From Deltaproteobacteria bacterium (GTDB lineage: Bacteria; Bdellovibrionota_B; Oligoflexia; Oligoflexales; CAIYRB01), in contig VGTI01000004.1 in assembly GCA_016874735.1 (NCBI GenBank), forward strand, positions 62,001 through 126,000: a DNA stretch of 64,000 nucleotides, written 5' to 3'. The notes under the pieces are model-generated. The model made no database searches. It was not told the DNA's origin and worked only from the letters and a program-made list of their open reading frames with translations. This document shows positions 1 to 9,231 of the stretch, piece after piece. Position 1 is the stretch's first letter; each line of letters opens with the position of its first letter. The position numbers were made by a program, and so were the translations under genes.

Positions 1-118
1 AGCCGCCCAGGGCAATGAGGGCGGCAAATCCAGTCGCTATGGCGGCACCCGTAGCAAAGTTCCTACGGCGATTGCGACTCAAATTGCGCAGCGCTAGCTT
101 CCATTTGCCAACACTCAT
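1..118 (-). CDS. FtsX/MacB-type ABC transporter permease, N-terminal fragment
   Basis: Beginning of a minus-strand gene that runs off the left edge; about 39 codons are visible. Its ATG (116-118) shares an ATGA overlap with the stop of the LolD-like ATPase gene, so the two are translationally coupled. The visible protein starts MSVGKWKLALRNLSRNRRRN and then becomes hydrophobic. A basic stretch before a first membrane helix is typical of LolC/LolE and MacB-like permeases, which pair with LolD-type ATPases to extrude lipids, lipoproteins or other molecules from the inner membrane. The assignment rests mainly on its partner, because the diagnostic FtsX domain lies outside the window. Confidence 0.7.
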   Translation of the reverse strand, partial: MSVGKWKLALRNLSRNRRRNFATGAAIATGFAALIALGG

Positions 119-813
119 GAGCGGATCACTCCGTCTTGAATGTTGACTATTCTCGAGACGCGATTCATGAGATTTGCGTCATGAGTGGAAAACAAGAACG
201 TCACCTTACGGCGCGAGTTTAGCTCTAACATGAGGTCAATAATTTTTGCTGAGTTTTGCGAATCCAGGTTGGCCGTAGGTTCATCTGCCAATACTAAATC
301 GGGATTGCCAGCCAAGGCTCTAGCTATGGCAACTCGCTGACGCTGACCGCCAGAAAGCTGATCGGGCCGATTCTTGGTATACGCACTCAGACCTACATCT
401 GCCAAGGCCGATGCGACGCGCTCACTACGCTCTGCCACGCTGATGCTCGAGTTGATCAGGAGTGGCAACTCAACATTTTCCTCGACACTCAGGACTGGGA
501 TCAGGTTAAACGACTGAAAAATAAAACCAATCTTCTGATTCCGTAAATGACTCTTCGCATCGTCAGTGAGCTTAGTAACCTCAACACCATCGAAGCTGAT
601 ACTTCCGGAGTCGGGGTCATCAATACAGCCAATCATGTTCAGTAAGGTGCTTTTTCCCGATCCCGATGCTCCAATGACGGCAGTAAATTCGCCGCGGTGA
701 AGCTGCAGGCTAACGCCCCTGAGCGCTGACACGACAGTCTGCCCAAGTCGATAATTTTTGACGATACCTCGGAGCTCGACAAATGCTGCCCCCGGTTTTG
801 TCACAGTACTCAT
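115..813 (-). CDS. LolD/MacB-type ABC transporter ATP-binding protein
   Basis: ATPase of 232 residues with the full ABC set in order: Walker A GASGSGKST (about residue 48), Q-loop FIFQSF, signature LSGGQRQRVAIARAL, Walker B LVLADEP and H-loop STHD. The LADEPTANLD stretch and short length place it in the LolD/FtsE/MacB-N family, which powers FtsX-like permeases. There are two tandem ATGs; the AGGAGG Shine-Dalgarno sits 5 nt from the second (813), so that start is preferred over 816. It follows the outer-membrane barrel gene by about a dozen bases and overlaps the permease gene downstream. The substrate is unknown. It is named by family only, since true LolD, MacB and heterologous exporters cannot be separated from one subunit. 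Confidence 0.9.
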   Translation of the reverse strand: MSTVTKPGAAFVELRGIVKNYRLGQTVVSALRGVSLQLHRGEFTAVIGASGSGKSTLLNMIGCIDDPDSGSISFDGVEVTKLTDDAKSHLRNQKIGFIFQSFNLIPVLSVEENVELPLLINSSISVAERSERVASALADVGLSAYTKNRPDQLSGGQRQRVAIARALAGNPDLVLADEPTANLDSQNSAKIIDLMLELNSRRKVTFLFSTHDANLMNRVSRIVNIQDGVIRS

Positions 814-825
814 CATTCCCTCCTG

Positions 826-2145
826 TCACCAATCGTGACGGTATGCAAGATACTGCATGGGAGCCGTGAAACCTTTTAGCTCCGAGTTACTTTTACCAGC
901 ACCCCCACCGACGGCGAGTGAGAGCGTCCCGTTACCTCCCATCTTGTAGTCGACACTGACATAGGACAGCGAGGATTTATCAAGTAGGGAGTAGACTGTT
1001 CTGGCCATGAACAGCAAATCATTAATTTTAAACATATCTGGAACATAGAGTGATGCATACGCATATCTTTGCCCGGTTATGTCCAGACCTGGAGCAAAAT
1101 AACGCTTAAAATTGTCCAGCAGCACAGGTTGCTGCAGCGGATTGCGTGGATCTAGCGCAGCACGCGCCAGATCTCTTTGGGTCTTCGTATATCCGGCCTC
1201 GTTATAAACGTATTCGCCGCGCAAAATAGTCCCGTTAATGAAATCGTATTTCAACCCCACCACAGCGAGCGTGTAGACGTGCTTACTATCGAGTCTTGAG
1301 TGGCCAAAGGTTATCTGCTGCTGAACCCCCACTGGAGTGTTCTGACTATTGACAACTGGATACCACGCCTCTGAACCGCGCTGATGACTGGTATCACCGA
1401 AAAGCGATAAACCGTCAAAAAATGGCACTGAAACGTTAAAATACTCACCTATCCATGGAAGCCCATTCTTCTGACCGCCCATTACAAGACCAAGGTAGTC
1501 AGCGCCTGAATTCCAGCCATATTCCCCTTTGGCCAAAGCGCTCGGCACCCATTTCGTATCTGCATTAAAGATCAAGGCATCTTTGTCGTCCTCTACATCA
1601 GCCATGAGCACAGCATTGAGCTCCTTACCAGAACTCAAATTAAGGCGTGCAATACGCTTACCTCGCACCTCGTAGCGGATGTCACGGTTCGATGCAACAT
1701 CATGAAATATCCGGTTACTCGGGCTAAAGGTCTCAGCCGCTCCCCACTGATAGACCTGCTTACCGTAGGTAAAAGTTACCGTATCGGAGACAGTCCACTG
1801 GACAAAGGCGTCGTTAAGATAAGACTGCAACTGACTAGTCTCAGGCTGCTGTTTATCATTTACCTTAGTGTAATCCTGCCTGTAAATGACCCGTGGCCTC
1901 ACCACAAACTGGACATCGCTAGAGGTGATTTTGAAGTTTGGCCTCAGTAATGAGGCGTATGTTGTATTTGGAATTCTGAGTACCTGATTCTCAGGATTTA
2001 GCTCGTTTTTCGTATCTGGCGTAGTATGCTCGAGGGTATTCAGCCACTGTAGCCAGCCGCGAAATTCGAGTGGCTCCGCCTTGGCAAGCGCCCTGCTATT
2101 CATTAGCGGCACAAAAACACAAAGAAATATCGAGCGCTTTAACAT
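826..2145 (-). CDS. outer-membrane beta-barrel protein (porin-like)
   Basis: Protein of 439 residues with a short signal peptide ending near SRALAKA, then long alternating polar/aromatic stretches and a C-terminal aromatic residue (ends YRHDW), the usual signal for BAM-assembled barrels. A segment near residues 125-150 (YGKQVYQWGAAETFSPSN) resembles the strand-loop seen in DUF1302-like and other porin families, but I cannot name the family firmly. It sits 14 nt after the cytochrome c gene and about 12 nt before the LolD-like ATPase in one minus-strand operon. That makes it a candidate outer-membrane partner of one or both ABC systems there. Substrate unknown. Confidence 0.75.
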   Translation of the reverse strand: MLKRSIFLCVFVPLMNSRALAKAEPLEFRGWLQWLNTLEHTTPDTKNELNPENQVLRIPNTTYASLLRPNFKITSSDVQFVVRPRVIYRQDYTKVNDKQQPETSQLQSYLNDAFVQWTVSDTVTFTYGKQVYQWGAAETFSPSNRIFHDVASNRDIRYEVRGKRIARLNLSSGKELNAVLMADVEDDKDALIFNADTKWVPSALAKGEYGWNSGADYLGLVMGGQKNGLPWIGEYFNVSVPFFDGLSLFGDTSHQRGSEAWYPVVNSQNTPVGVQQQITFGHSRLDSKHVYTLAVVGLKYDFINGTILRGEYVYNEAGYTKTQRDLARAALDPRNPLQQPVLLDNFKRYFAPGLDITGQRYAYASLYVPDMFKINDLLFMARTVYSLLDKSSLSYVSVDYKMGGNGTLSLAVGGGAGKSNSELKGFTAPMQYLAYRHDW

Positions 2146-2159
2146 TCGGCTGACCTTCC

Positions 2160-3005
2160 CTACGGCGTGCTTTTGTGTCCTGCCATGTGCGCAAGATAAT
2201 CTATCAAATCTTCTAACTCTGAGTTAGGTAAAATGGCCTCGGGGAACGCACTCATCCGTGAACCCGGGTAGTAGCGAACCGATTGAGGATTACGCACTAA
2301 AGCTCGCAGGGTCTTCGGTTCAATGTATTCGGTTACATTTTTAGGGACGTTTAAGTCCGGTCCGACTTGCGCTGGCCCGGCCATGTTAACCGTATGGCAA
2401 GGAAAACAGTTCTTCGTGAAAGACGCGAAACCGCGAACGACAGATGGTGGTGCCTCAACTGCCGGAAAAATCCTTGGATATAGCCCCTGCAAACTTCCCT
2501 TGACTGTAAAAGCAGCAAGTTGAAACGGCCACTCCTCCTGAACCACCGCGGACAATTCAGGATGGTCCCAGACTAAATAGAAAGGACCTGCCGTTGATTT
2601 CCCACCTTTAACCTTCGGCCACGGACGCCGTGGGTCTTCAACTGCCACATAGGCGACAGACCGCCGTGTATCGGAATTCAAGATACGACTTTGACTAATG
2701 GTGGCGGCAAAGCCATCTGTACATTTAAATTCAATGACGGCATCGGGCGGTAAATTTAGCCCTGAGAATAAAGTTGCTATAGGAACAGCCTGATATTCCA
2801 TGGGTCGCCCCGGATAGCTGGGATCGACTGGCACTTTGAGGACTTTGCGCTGAGGGTGATTCAGTAGCTCCGTCCTGGAGAATACCCGCTTGCTGGTGGA
2901 CCGCACTTGAGCCGTCGCGTCTAATATCAACGTTGGCTCAGTGTCTCCTTTAGCGAAGAGGCCACTGCTCCACAGCGAAATCAATAATAATAAAAATCGG
3001 CTCAT
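2160..3005 (-). CDS. periplasmic cytochrome c protein with an N-terminal oxidoreductase-like domain
   Basis: Protein of 281 residues with a signal peptide (MSRFLLLLISLWSSGLFA). The C-terminal third is a class I cytochrome c domain: heme motif CFPCH, a GPDL segment, and a probable distal methionine ligand in YYPGSRMSAFP. The N-terminal 180 residues (EFKCTDGFAATIS, later GPFYLVWDHPEL) look like a sulfite-oxidase-type molybdopterin-binding fold without an obvious cofactor cysteine. That resemblance is tentative. The gene lies between an ABC ATPase and an outer-membrane barrel gene in the same orientation, so a redox step linked to transport is possible but is inference. Confidence 0.75.
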   Translation of the reverse strand: MSRFLLLLISLWSSGLFAKGDTEPTLILDATAQVRSTSKRVFSRTELLNHPQRKVLKVPVDPSYPGRPMEYQAVPIATLFSGLNLPPDAVIEFKCTDGFAATISQSRILNSDTRRSVAYVAVEDPRRPWPKVKGGKSTAGPFYLVWDHPELSAVVQEEWPFQLAAFTVKGSLQGLYPRIFPAVEAPPSVVRGFASFTKNCFPCHTVNMAGPAQVGPDLNVPKNVTEYIEPKTLRALVRNPQSVRYYPGSRMSAFPEAILPNSELEDLIDYLAHMAGHKSTP

Positions 3006-3050
3006 ATATTAATGTTTTATCAAAAATATTTTTAATGATAAATTAAAATT

Positions 3051-4388
3051 TTATTCAAGCGTCTTTTTTGACCACACCTCACGCACAGCATCGTAATCAA
3101 AGAGCTCCACCGTCCGCCCCCAATCGCAAACTGTGTCTGATAGTTGCTTAGCAGGCTCACGCGGCAAGTGCGCGGCTACTGCGGCCACAACTTCTTCGTC
3201 CTCGAGGCTGCCCTCAGGTGCAGAATCTAGCATTTGAAGCACCATTCTGAAAATTCCCAGACCTTTCATGCGTGATGCCAAAAGATCATTGCGTTCAGCA
3301 ACGCTGGCCTGCAGAAAGTGTTTACCCTCGGGAGTTAGTTTGACCAGATCACCTGGTGTTTCGATCAGCCCGAGAAGTTCCCCGCCCTTGACAACGGTGA
3401 GTGTTTGTCCCAGCTCATTGGACACGAACTCATTAAGGTCGAAGAGATCCATTTCATCGCCGTGATCATGAAGGATCTCCATCATACCTGTGATTTGACC
3501 CAGCGTGACTGCGGGTATGGGTGTAATGCGCTCGGCAACTGCGGCATGGGGGATCCGCGGCTCAACCGGAACATCCGGCAAATGCACAGCAGTCAGAATG
3601 TCATGAATGTGATCCACGAAGTCCTGAAACTCACGCGACCGGTATTCGCGCGGGTGACCTAAATCGTTCGACACAACCGCACGGACCCGTCCTGGATTCG
3701 CATCCATGATCACAATACGGTCACTCAGAAACACAGCCTCTTCGATCAAGTGGGTGATAAGCAAGACGCTACTCAGCCCAGATTTACCCTCACTCCACAG
3801 GCGATAAACCTCTGACCTAAGAGCCTCGGCAGTCATCACATCTAACGCCGAAAAGGGTTCGTCCAGACACAGGAGCTCGGGTTTACCCACAAGTGCACGG
3901 GCAAGCCCGACTCGTTGCTTCATGCCACCAGAAAGTTCCTTGGGAAAAGCTCTGTCAACACCACCTAGACCAACTTTTTCAAGTGTAGTTGCAATGAGAT
4001 CGGACTCCTCAGAGCGGCTTAGTCCGCGGCCGTGGAGGCCCACCCGAACATTGTCCTCAACGGTCAACCAGGGGAACAGCGCGAAGTTTTGAAACACTAA
4101 GGAAGCACCTGGGTGGATCCCGTGTAGCTGTCTTCCGTGGCTGAAGACAGTGCCAGCACTTGGTTGGATCAGACCCACCAAGATGCGCAGTAGGGTACTC
4201 TTGCCGCAGCCAGAGGGGCCAAGAATACATACGACTTCGTTCGGCGAAATGGCTAGCGAGACATCTTGCAGGGCCATCCGCGCGCCCCCTGACTCCTCTG
4301 CATAGGTTTTGCTGATATTACGAGCCTCGGCAATGAGGTCTGCACGACTACCGGTTTCGCTAAATGGCTCTATGATCTTGATGGTCAT
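3051..4388 (-). CDS. NitT/TauT-family ABC transporter ATP-binding protein with C-terminal AAA-associated domain
   Basis: Protein of 445 residues. The first 260 form an ABC ATPase of the nitrate/taurine class: Walker A GPSGCGKST, Q-loop VFQNFALFPW, signature LSGGMKQRVGLARAL, Walker B LLCLDEPFSALD and H-loop LITHLIEEA. The remaining 180 residues match the layout of the AAA-associated C-terminal domain found in a subset of these ATPases (known family feature; I recognise it from position and the VTLGQITGMMEIL region). The start is ATG 4388, three bases after the permease stop, so the two are made together. No periplasmic binding protein gene is visible in the window, which is common for this ATPase/permease pair. 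Confidence 0.9.
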   Translation of the reverse strand: MTIKIIEPFSETGSRADLIAEARNISKTYAEESGGARMALQDVSLAISPNEVVCILGPSGCGKSTLLRILVGLIQPSAGTVFSHGRQLHGIHPGASLVFQNFALFPWLTVEDNVRVGLHGRGLSRSEESDLIATTLEKVGLGGVDRAFPKELSGGMKQRVGLARALVGKPELLCLDEPFSALDVMTAEALRSEVYRLWSEGKSGLSSVLLITHLIEEAVFLSDRIVIMDANPGRVRAVVSNDLGHPREYRSREFQDFVDHIHDILTAVHLPDVPVEPRIPHAAVAERITPIPAVTLGQITGMMEILHDHGDEMDLFDLNEFVSNELGQTLTVVKGGELLGLIETPGDLVKLTPEGKHFLQASVAERNDLLASRMKGLGIFRMVLQMLDSAPEGSLEDEEVVAAVAAHLPREPAKQLSDTVCDWGRTVELFDYDAVREVWSKKTLE

Positions 4389-4391
4389 GGT

Positions 4392-6161
4392 TCAACTCTT
4401 GCCAGTTAACATGAAGCGAGATCCCGCAAGGGCATAGAGCCGCTTCCAGAGCACTCGATTTATCACCACTAAGGCCAAAGACATGGTCAGCACCCCAGCG
4501 CATAGTAAAGGAAAGTTAGCATCTTCGGTCGATTTAGTGATCAAGGACCCGAGTCCAGGAGCTATCAGGGTTTGGTCTCTATAGTGAACAAATTCCGCAA
4601 CAATGCTTGCGTTCCATGCCCCGCCAGCAGCAGTTACGAGTCCGGTTACTAGGGCGGGAAAAATGGCCGGTAGGTACAGCGTTCGCCATAAGGGCCATCC
4701 AGTAACGCCATACATTCTAGCAAGTTCCCGCAGGTCTCCGGGAATGGATTGTGCCCCAGCAATCACGTTGAACAGTATGTACCACTGGGAACCAACCAAC
4801 ATTAATACTGTGCAGCCAAACGCAAAATCTACTCCCAGCCACAACATAGCCATAGTCACCAGCGGGAACAGCATGGGAGCTGGGAAGGACGCAATCACCT
4901 GGACTACCGGAGACAGTTTGCGAGACAGGCGCCGCGATCGTCCTATGATGATTCCCGCTGGAACAGTCCACAGAGCACCCAGCAGGACGGCCGTGGTCGT
5001 ACGTAGGAAGGTCATGCAAAGCGATATGAGCACCTTCAACCAGTCGTTGAGAGTCAATTCCCAGATTAACTGTGTCAGTTTGATCCCACCCCAAATTGCT
5101 AAGCCGCCAAAAGCTGAGGTGGCGAGCCAACCCAAGAGCGGTAAGCTATGCTCCCAGGCCGGAGCGCTAGTTCTCTTTCTTACTTGAGAGGTTTGATCCG
5201 CTGGCGCCAAAGCTGAGGGCTTCTCACGCCTAGCTGATTGCCGCCGGCGACGCCACTCACCGAATTGCATGAGCAAGCGGGAGCGCATAAGGATCGACAG
5301 TACAAACGACTCCTCACGTTCACCAGCCACCTCCTCTGACTTAAATCGTTCCGACCATACGGACAGGGGGCGCCAGATGAGCCAATCAGTAGCCACAATC
5401 ATGAGCGCCATGGCCAATACTGCATAGGCCTGTGCCATGCGATCGCCCTTGTCAATGGCCTCGCTCATGTAAGAACCGATCCCGGGGAGGCGGAAGTCTC
5501 GGTCGCCTAGTCTAAAAGCCTCCGTGGTAGTGAGGAAAAACCAGCCACCAGCCATGCTCACCATGCTGTTCATCACGAGACCGATCATGCTGTACGGCGC
5601 CTCTAGGGTTTTGAAGGTTTTCAGAACGCCGAAATTGTGTAGGCGAGCAACCTCCCGAAGATCGACTGGGACAGACCGTACGGAGCCATAAAATGAGTAA
5701 GTCATGTTCCAGGCCTGGCCAGTGAAGATCATGATGATACAGGCAAGTTCCAGACCTACGTTGCTGTTGGGGAAGATCGCCACCAATCCCAGCACTAAGC
5801 CTGGCAGAAATCCCAATACCGGAATCCCTTGTAAAATATCCAGAATGGGGATCATCACGCGTTCGGCTCGTGGGCGCTTGGCTGCGACGGAACCGTAAAG
5901 GAGCGTGAAAGACAAAGACAAACCATAGGCCAGAAAACCGCGTGCCAATGATTTTAAGGAGTAAACGGGCAGGGCCCAGGGCGAAAGATCAATCTCGAGC
6001 GACTGATGCTCCAGAGGGGTTGCCGGCACGAGCCATTGACGTCCGAATTGGACCACACCAAAGACCAGCGCAGCCATGAAAAGCAGTAGCAGCACGTCAA
6101 CTAGCCAACTGGCGCGATCGCCAGTCGCTGACTGATATTGCGTGCTACTTATTACCGCCAT
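4392..6161 (-). CDS. NitT/TauT-type ABC transporter permease, two permease domains fused
   Basis: Protein of 589 residues, about twice a normal permease. Two binding-protein-dependent transport domains lie head to tail: the first half has the loop LREVARLHNFGVLKTFKTLE and the second LRELARMYGVTGWPLWRTLY, both EAA-type loops that dock the ATPase. The halves are joined by a basic linker near residues 280-330 (RRRRQSARREK). About a dozen hydrophobic segments are visible. An in-frame TTG at 6167 gives two more residues; ATG 6161 is preferred. It is first in the leftmost operon and pairs with the ATPase at 3051-4388. Substrate unknown. Confidence 0.9.
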   Translation of the reverse strand: MAVISSTQYQSATGDRASWLVDVLLLLFMAALVFGVVQFGRQWLVPATPLEHQSLEIDLSPWALPVYSLKSLARGFLAYGLSLSFTLLYGSVAAKRPRAERVMIPILDILQGIPVLGFLPGLVLGLVAIFPNSNVGLELACIIMIFTGQAWNMTYSFYGSVRSVPVDLREVARLHNFGVLKTFKTLEAPYSMIGLVMNSMVSMAGGWFFLTTTEAFRLGDRDFRLPGIGSYMSEAIDKGDRMAQAYAVLAMALMIVATDWLIWRPLSVWSERFKSEEVAGEREESFVLSILMRSRLLMQFGEWRRRRQSARREKPSALAPADQTSQVRKRTSAPAWEHSLPLLGWLATSAFGGLAIWGGIKLTQLIWELTLNDWLKVLISLCMTFLRTTTAVLLGALWTVPAGIIIGRSRRLSRKLSPVVQVIASFPAPMLFPLVTMAMLWLGVDFAFGCTVLMLVGSQWYILFNVIAGAQSIPGDLRELARMYGVTGWPLWRTLYLPAIFPALVTGLVTAAGGAWNASIVAEFVHYRDQTLIAPGLGSLITKSTEDANFPLLCAGVLTMSLALVVINRVLWKRLYALAGSRFMLTGKS

Positions 6162-6167
6162 GTCCAA

Positions 6168-6315
6168 CTCGATTGAAGTGACTGTGTGGAATACTGTAAC
6201 CTATTAAAAACACTTGGATCAAGGCTAGCTCGATATCGCTTCCTCTACTCGAGGTTAAACAATTGAACAATCAAAAAAGTCGACGGAGACGATCGGTGAC
6301 AGGAACCACCCCTTT
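6168..6315. promoter_or_regulatory. divergent intergenic region
   Basis: The 148 bases between the transport operon (minus) and the GT-C-like gene (plus) must carry both promoters. I see AT-rich stretches but no -10/-35 pair good enough to place. A purine-rich AGGAA at about 6301 lies some 10 nt before the ATG of the plus-strand gene and may be its ribosome binding site. Confidence 0.4.
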
Positions 6316-7869
6316 ATGACCCACGACCGACTGAGCAAAACACTGCAACTCTGTTGTCTACTGCTCGCTAGTTTAGCAGCTGCCACGCTCGCTGCACGGC
6401 AGATCGACCTCTCCACAGCAGATCTAGGCCGCCATTTAGCCAATGGTAGATGGGTGCTCGAAGACCGCGATGTCCTTTATTCCAATTTTTATTCGTATAC
6501 CCATCCGCAGGCGCCATTCGTGAACCACCATTGGCTAAGTGGGGTGATCTTCTATGGCGTCCATGCACTAACTGACTTTGTAGGCCTATCGCTGTTCTAT
6601 TGCCTATTGGTCGGCGGGGCTACTGCAGTCATCAGCTTCTCAGCATGGAGAGATATGCGCAGCTGGGTGGTCGTAGCGGCTACCCTCATAGCTCTGCCCA
6701 TGATTAGCTACCGCACTGAGGTTAGGCCCGAGGGTATTAGTTTACTCTTAAGTGCAATCACCTACGGCATGATTAACGGGTATTCCCGCGGTCGACTAAA
6801 GGCTATTTGGCTCCCGGCACTACTGCCTTTGATGGTGCTTTGGGTCAACTGTCATATCTATTTCTTTTTTGGCCTACTGATCATCGGCGCGTTTACCGCC
6901 CAGGCTCTGCTGCATCTTTATTTCATTGTCGAACCAGTAGAGCGATCTGCAGCACTGCTCAAATTCAAATTGCTGGCCTTGTTACTACTAACGTCATGCA
7001 TGGTAACGGTCATTAACCCCGAAGGATGGAACCTTGCTACCTATCCATTCAGAATTTTCAACAACTACGGCTATATGATCGTAGAGAACCAGGGCATTCC
7101 ATTTTTCATTCGTCGCGGCATGCATTTCCCAGTGTTCGGGCCGGTGTACGTGGCACTATTGGTAATGTTCGTTCTCACTTTACGTGTCGCTATCAAGTGT
7201 GCACGCCGACTACCCTTTGCCACTACTGCTCTATGTGCGCTACTTGCACTCATGGCTCTCAGCGCTATACGCAATATCGCTATGTTCGGTTTATTCTTTG
7301 TCCCGACTGCATGCCAGACCTTGGCTGAAATCAAGTCCAGCCGATGGCGCAACGGGTTGATGGTATTGGCCACCTTGATGGCGACCTTTTCCTTTATTTT
7401 ACCTACTGGTTCTCAATTCCTTTCCGAGATCGGTATAGGCCTCAAACCCGGCGCTCTTGACGCTGCAAACTTTTACGGGGCGCAAAGGCTAAAAGGCCCT
7501 TTATTCAACAACTACGATATCGGTGGTTATTTGATTTACTCGCTTTTTCCTGACACTAAGGTGTTCGTAGACAACCGACCTGAAGCCTACCCGGCAAGAT
7601 TCTTGACCGAGGCTTATGTACCGGCACAAGAGGACAATACTAAATGGCAAGAACTAGATGCCGCCCTGCATTTCAATGTGATTTTTTTTAACTGGCACGA
7701 CTACACGCCTGCGGGTCAAACCTTCTTAATTCATCGGATTAATGACCCCGAATGGGCGCCGATCTATGTGGATCCCTACGCACTAATCCTGGTTCGCCGC
7801 ACGACGGAGAACCAGGATGTGATTAGTCGATTTGAAATCCCCAGAGATCGGTTTTCGGTAAAAAGTTAG
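6316..7869 (+). CDS. polytopic membrane protein, GT-C glycosyltransferase-like
   Basis: Protein of 517 residues with about ten hydrophobic helices followed by a soluble C-terminal domain. After the first helix it has ADLGRHLANGRWVLED and then FVNHHWLSGVIFY, a periplasmic loop with acidic and His residues typical of GT-C-fold enzymes (ArnT/PMT-like) that use polyprenyl-linked sugars. The C-terminal part (NNYDIGGYLIYSLFPDTKVF, then VDNRPEAYP) is also usual in this loosely described group. It stands alone between divergent and convergent neighbours, ending two bases before xylA on the other strand. Acceptor and sugar cannot be told from sequence. Confidence 0.65.
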   Translation: MTHDRLSKTLQLCCLLLASLAAATLAARQIDLSTADLGRHLANGRWVLEDRDVLYSNFYSYTHPQAPFVNHHWLSGVIFYGVHALTDFVGLSLFYCLLVGGATAVISFSAWRDMRSWVVVAATLIALPMISYRTEVRPEGISLLLSAITYGMINGYSRGRLKAIWLPALLPLMVLWVNCHIYFFFGLLIIGAFTAQALLHLYFIVEPVERSAALLKFKLLALLLLTSCMVTVINPEGWNLATYPFRIFNNYGYMIVENQGIPFFIRRGMHFPVFGPVYVALLVMFVLTLRVAIKCARRLPFATTALCALLALMALSAIRNIAMFGLFFVPTACQTLAEIKSSRWRNGLMVLATLMATFSFILPTGSQFLSEIGIGLKPGALDAANFYGAQRLKGPLFNNYDIGGYLIYSLFPDTKVFVDNRPEAYPARFLTEAYVPAQEDNTKWQELDAALHFNVIFFNWHDYTPAGQTFLIHRINDPEWAPIYVDPYALILVRRTTENQDVISRFEIPRDRFSVKS

Positions 7870-7871
7870 TC

Positions 7872-9209
7872 TTACGCTAAAACACGTCCAAAGAGATATT
7901 GGTTCACAATATTCTCAACCAATTCCTGCTTAGCACTCTCTGGCGTGAACGCTGGTAGGTCTGCCGCATAATCTCTGAGCTGCGCGAGACTGACTTTGCC
8001 ACGGCTGAAGTCACGACCAATTCCTGATTGGAAAGATTCATACCGCGCACCGCGAAGCTTACTAATTGCTCCACTTTCAATGAGATTAGCTGCTACTTCT
8101 AGCCCAAATGCGAAGTTATCCATTGCACCGATATGTCCAATGAAAAGATCCTCAACATCGGTGGAATTGCGCCTCACTTTGGCATCAAAATTGATCCCAC
8201 CATGTACAAAACCGCCAGAACTCAGAATCACCATCATCGCTTCGACCGCATCATATACATTAGTCGGAAACTGATCAGTGTCCCAGCCGTTCTGAGCATC
8301 ACCACGATTTGCGTCTATACTACCGAGCAGCCCCGAATCACTAGCCACCTGCAGCTCGTGCGCGAAGGTGTGGTTGGCCAAGGTTGCATGGTTCGCCTCA
8401 ATATTTAGTTTGAAGTCCTTATCAAGACCATGATGCCGTAAGAAGCCGATAGTCGTTGCTGCATCAAAATCATATTGATGCTTGGAGGGTTCCATCGGCT
8501 TTGGTTCGATGAGAAAGTCGCCCTTAAATCCGATCTTGCGCCCATAATCCCGCGTCAAACTCAAAAATTGAGCCAAGTTATCCAGCTCGCGCTTCATGTC
8601 TGTGTTAAGCAGCGCATTATAGCCCTCACGACCGCCCCAGAAGACGTAAGATGTTCCACCTAGCTCTACCGTCGCAGCAAGAGCTGCATGGACTTGTGCG
8701 GCGGCGTGCGCGACCACTCTCATATCTGGATTGGTTGCGGCTCCGTTCATATAGCGTGGATGACTGAAAAGATTGGCAGTTCCCCACAGTAGCTTAACGC
8801 CAGTAGACTCCTGCATCTTCTTAGCGAGGCCAACCATTGTTTGTAGGTTCTTCTCACTCTCACTGATAGATTGACCCTCGGGTGCCATGTCCCGATCATG
8901 AAAACAGTAGTACGGTGTGCCCAGCTTCACAAAAAACTCAAATGCGGCATCAAGACGAGCCTTTGCCCGATCCATAGCATTAGCGCCCTGCTCCCATTTA
9001 TGGTTTAGCGTGCCACTACCAAATGGGTCCGCGCCTTCTCCACAGAAACTATGCCAGTAGCAAACGGCAAACTTCAGATGTTCTCGGAGACTTTTGCCAG
9101 CGACCTTACGGTTTGCATCATAGTATTTGAACGCAAGAGGATTATCTGACTTTGGTCCCTCGTAGGCGATTTGCTTAACTGAGGGAAAATAAGACGCAGT
9201 GGAAGCCAT
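7872..9209 (-). CDS. xylA: xylose isomerase
   Basis: Converts D-xylose to D-xylulose in the cytoplasm. The 445 residues fit the longer class II enzymes. Active-site motifs are intact: [10 protein letters not shown] (catalytic His/Asp), [13 protein letters not shown], the metal-binding [17 protein letters not shown], and [19 protein letters not shown] strong AGGAGG lies 8 nt before ATG 9209. It follows xylB by 22 nt in the same orientation, forming a two-gene xylose operon. No xylose transporter or XylR-type regulator is seen nearby. It ends two bases from the convergent membrane-protein gene. Confidence 0.97.
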   Translation of the reverse strand: MASTASYFPSVKQIAYEGPKSDNPLAFKYYDANRKVAGKSLREHLKFAVCYWHSFCGEGADPFGSGTLNHKWEQGANAMDRAKARLDAAFEFFVKLGTPYYCFHDRDMAPEGQSISESEKNLQTMVGLAKKMQESTGVKLLWGTANLFSHPRYMNGAATNPDMRVVAHAAAQVHAALAATVELGGTSYVFWGGREGYNALLNTDMKRELDNLAQFLSLTRDYGRKIGFKGDFLIEPKPMEPSKHQYDFDAATTIGFLRHHGLDKDFKLNIEANHATLANHTFAHELQVASDSGLLGSIDANRGDAQNGWDTDQFPTNVYDAVEAMMVILSSGGFVHGGINFDAKVRRNSTDVEDLFIGHIGAMDNFAFGLEVAANLIESGAISKLRGARYESFQSGIGRDFSRGKVSLAQLRDYAADLPAFTPESAKQELVENIVNQYLFGRVLA

Positions 9210-9231
9210 GGGGACACCCTCCTGAAAAAAA

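Noticed and set aside
3006-3050. AT-rich 45-base gap as a terminator or promoter
   Set aside because: It has a weak 6-bp inverted repeat (TTATCA/TGATAA) with no T-run; operon continuity is more likely.
4603-5187. 194-codon plus-strand frame opposite the fused permease gene
   Set aside because: Antisense to well-formed membrane helices; composition is unlike a real protein.
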